Assembly: GCF_007997085.1 (NCBI RefSeq)
Contig: NZ_VORR01000018.1
Coordinates: 1-64,000 of the forward strand
Length of the DNA stretch: 64,000 nt
Reading direction: 5' to 3'
Source: Polaribacter sp. IC066
Lineage (GTDB): Bacteria; Bacteroidota; Bacteroidia; Flavobacteriales; Flavobacteriaceae
The notes under the pieces are model-generated. The model saw only the letters and a list, made by a program, of their open reading frames with translations, made no database searches and was not told the DNA's origin. Shown piece after piece: positions 62,804 through 64,000 of the stretch. A program made the position numbers and the translations under genes. The first letter of the stretch is position 1, and each line of letters opens with the position of its first letter.

Positions 62804-63403
62804 TTACTTTTTCTTGCGAAGATTTATAACAGTGCTATTTTTTGAGCCCCCTTTGGGGGTTTGGGGGCTATTCTGCTTCACAAAACTTGCCCAACCCGTA
62901 TAATTTTTTCCTCCAATCACTTTTCCTGAATTGTAAAAATGACAAACGGCTGCTGCCAAACCATCGGTAGCATCGAGGTTTTTAGGTAACGTTTTTAAAT
63001 TTAATAATGATTTTAACATTAAGGCTACCTGTTCTTTACTAGCACTTCCGTTTCCTGTGATGGACATTTTAATTTTCTTTGGCAAATATTCTGTAATCGG
63101 AATTTCTCTAGACAAACCCGCCGCCATGGCAACTCCTTGTGCTCTGCCCAACTTTAGCATAGATTGTACATTTTTACCGAAAAAGGGTGCTTCAATCGCT
63201 ATTTCATCTGGATTGTAGGTATCAATTAACTCAATTGTGCGCTCAAAAATCAATTTTAACTTTAAATAATGATCTGTATATTTTGTCAGCATTAATTCAT
63301 TCATTTGAATAAATTCCATCTTTTTACCAACAACTTTTATGATGCCAAAACCCATAATGGTTGTTCCTGGATCTATCCCTAAAATGATTTTTTCTACTTT
63401 CAA
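62804..63403 (-). CDS. ruvC: Crossover junction endodeoxyribonuclease RuvC, with a repeat-encoded tail
   Basis: Holliday-junction resolvase of 199 residues. The acidic catalytic residues are seen in [14 protein letters not shown] (Asp), [11 protein letters not shown] (Glu) and [15 protein letters not shown] (Asp pair region). The RNase-H-like core ends near residue 180. The C-terminal tail contains [13 protein letters not shown], encoded by the palindrome AGCCCCC...GGGGGCT at 62845-62869. Most RuvC proteins end before or without it. It is followed by hemW (10 nt) and preceded by a small membrane-protein ORF. Confidence 0.95.
   Translation of the reverse strand: MKVEKIILGIDPGTTIMGFGIIKVVGKKMEFIQMNELMLTKYTDHYLKLKLIFERTIELIDTYNPDEIAIEAPFFGKNVQSMLKLGRAQGVAMAAGLSREIPITEYLPKKIKMSITGNGSASKEQVALMLKSLLNLKTLPKNLDATDGLAAAVCHFYNSGKVIGGKNYTGWASFVKQNSPQTPKGGSKNSTVINLRKKK
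62845..62869. repeat. AGCCCCC/GGGGGCT palindrome in the 3' end of ruvC
   Basis: AGCCCCC at 62845-62851 and GGGGGCT at 62863-62869 are complementary around TTTGGGGGTTT. In frame it encodes SPQTPKGG on the minus strand. From memory this is among the commonest flavobacterial intergenic repeats. Confidence 0.85.
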
Positions 63404-63416
63404 AAATTAAGGTGAA

Positions 63417-63548
63417 TTAAAATATTGCGCTTAAAAGTGATTCTGCTTTAAACCAAAGAAATAATGCCAATGCTAATAACAAGACTAACATAATTCCTTT
63501 TTTAGGCTTTGATTCCTTCTGTTTTCCAAATCTTCTTTTGAATTCCAT
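63417..63548 (-). CDS. Small single-TM protein upstream of ruvC
   Basis: 43 codons from ATG at 63548-63546 to TAA at 63419-63417: MEFKRRFGKQKESKPKKGIM, then a hydrophobic helix LVLLLALALFLWF and KAESLLSAIF. A basic N-terminus and a single C-terminal helix suggest a tail-anchored inner-membrane peptide. It is 13 nt before ruvC on the same strand. It is too small for a family call, but its composition (Lys/Arg cluster then a clean TM helix) is unlikely by chance. Confidence 0.55.
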   Translation of the reverse strand: MEFKRRFGKQKESKPKKGIMLVLLLALALFLWFKAESLLSAIF

Positions 63549-63763
63549 TGTTATGTATGTTGGTTGTTTTTTTGATTTTTGATTGATATCTATTAGAAAG
63601 AGTATATTCTTTTTATCATTAACGAATAATAATCGGTTATTAAAATTGCACCAAATTTTATTAAAATGTTCTCAATACAATTTTTCTTCCTTCATCTGAA
63701 AAATCACTTGAACTTTGATTCCTTAAATAACAGTTCAAAAAGCAGCAGTTCAAGTAAACCTGA
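63549..63763. other. AT-rich gap, nothing recognised
   Basis: No gene, promoter box or terminator convinced me between the small membrane-protein ORF and the palindromic repeat at 63764. Frames here are short and low-complexity. Confidence 0.4.
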
Positions 63764-63807
63764 TGTCACATCGAGTGATTTTGCTTTTTCGCAAAATTGT
63801 ATCGAGC
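63764..63807. repeat. Flavobacterial palindromic repeat, copy D
   Basis: TGTCACATCGAGTGATTTTG then CTTTTTCGCAAAATTGTATC GAG. The inner stem is ATTTTGC/GCAAAAT. Compared with copies A-C the stem bases change on both sides together, so pairing is kept. Confidence 0.78.
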
Positions 63808-63914
63808 TATTTTTAAATAATTTTAAGAACACTAAAAAATAACGCACCTAAAACATCAATACTCGTGACACTTACAAACTTCCGCTAATAACTGAAAACT
63901 GCAAATGGAAACAC

Positions 63915-64000
63915 CTAATTCTTTATCGCTCTTAACATTTCTCTTTTTCCTGGAGGCCCTGCTAATCTTTCAACTGTAAAACCAACAGTTTGCATAGCTC
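63915..64000 (-). CDS. mnmD: 3' end of a probable MnmD (tRNA U34 methyltransferase)
   Basis: The minus strand from the window edge ends AMQTVGFTVERLAGPPGKRE MLRAIKN with a stop at 63917-63915. The tail GFTVE(K/R)L.GPPGKREM.RA is characteristic of MnmD/MnmC N-domain methyltransferases, which complete the mnm5 modification at the wobble uridine of some tRNAs. Only about 27 residues are inside the window. The gene extends to the right, and the family call rests on this motif. Confidence 0.6.
   Translation of the reverse strand, partial: AMQTVGFTVERLAGPPGKREMLRAIKN

Overview
This window is a low-GC bacterial chromosome segment that reads as Flavobacteriaceae (Bacteroidota), most like marine genera such as Polaribacter or Tenacibaculum. 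The genus is a guess from gene content. Supporting signs are the -33/-7 promoter type (TTG/TTTG, then TAnnTTTG), the general lack of Shine-Dalgarno sequences, many lipoproteins with an SCS/SCD-like lipobox, a DUF6588 protein, tricorn-type protease and SecDF, HPRT-adenylate kinase and GatB-AspRS fusions. Short palindromic repeats of kinds I associate with this family are scattered through it. I see no tRNA, rRNA, CRISPR array, prophage or defence island.

Layout. 1-3076 (-): an insertion-sequence end carrying an ISL3-like transposase start has cut off the 3' end of a tricorn-type protease gene. 3161-11895 (-): a complete tryptophan operon, trpE-trpG-trpD-(small membrane protein)-trpC-(deoxyinosine glycosylase)-trpF-trpB-(DUF3050)-trpA. 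It is preceded by a readable attenuator: a 16-residue leader peptide with three consecutive Trp codons, and mutually exclusive hairpins. 12218-17773 (+): promoter, a 15-residue leader peptide with six Asn codons, alternative hairpins ending in a terminator, then gatC-like, gatA and a gatB::aspS fusion. I read this as an Asn-tRNA-sensing attenuator in front of a covalently linked tRNA-dependent asparagine-forming machine, and consider it the most interesting item here. 17851-18409 holds an antitoxin-like gene with a decayed RelE/ParE toxin.

18784-34992 is mostly housekeeping: gyrB, a DUF6588 barrel protein with a lipoprotein, mdh, a lipoprotein pseudogene with two stops, recQ, fhs, secDF, hpt::adk and obgE. 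34989-40300 (-) has a histidine kinase and a BlaI/BlaR1-type sensor module with TPR and TonB-like partners; two tandem operators lie at its promoter. 40581-44345 (-) has phnA, adenine deaminase and an S37-type peptidase. 44646-57867 is a peptide and amino-acid catabolism block: a kinase/M23 peptidase/PLP phospho-lyase-like triple fusion, a propeller-amidohydrolase, an ornithine-cyclodeaminase-family reductase, an Xaa-Pro-type M24 peptidase, a DPP-IV-like S9 peptidase and a DUF885 protein. Together these fit breakdown of proline- and hydroxylysine-rich (collagen-like) peptides, which is inference. 57938-64000 has a CorA-type transporter, a cation/proton antiporter, a cyclase-family hydrolase, hemW, ruvC and the 3' end of a probable mnmD.

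A theme across the window is short palindromic or low-complexity repeats inside reading frames: the adenine deaminase interior, the RuvC C-terminus, the HemW N-terminus, the GatB-AspRS linker, a 58-codon ORF, and possibly TrpF. They add short peptides such as PAGQAG or SPQTPKGG, much as Rickettsia palindromic elements do. A second, intergenic family keeps its stem by compensatory base changes between copies.
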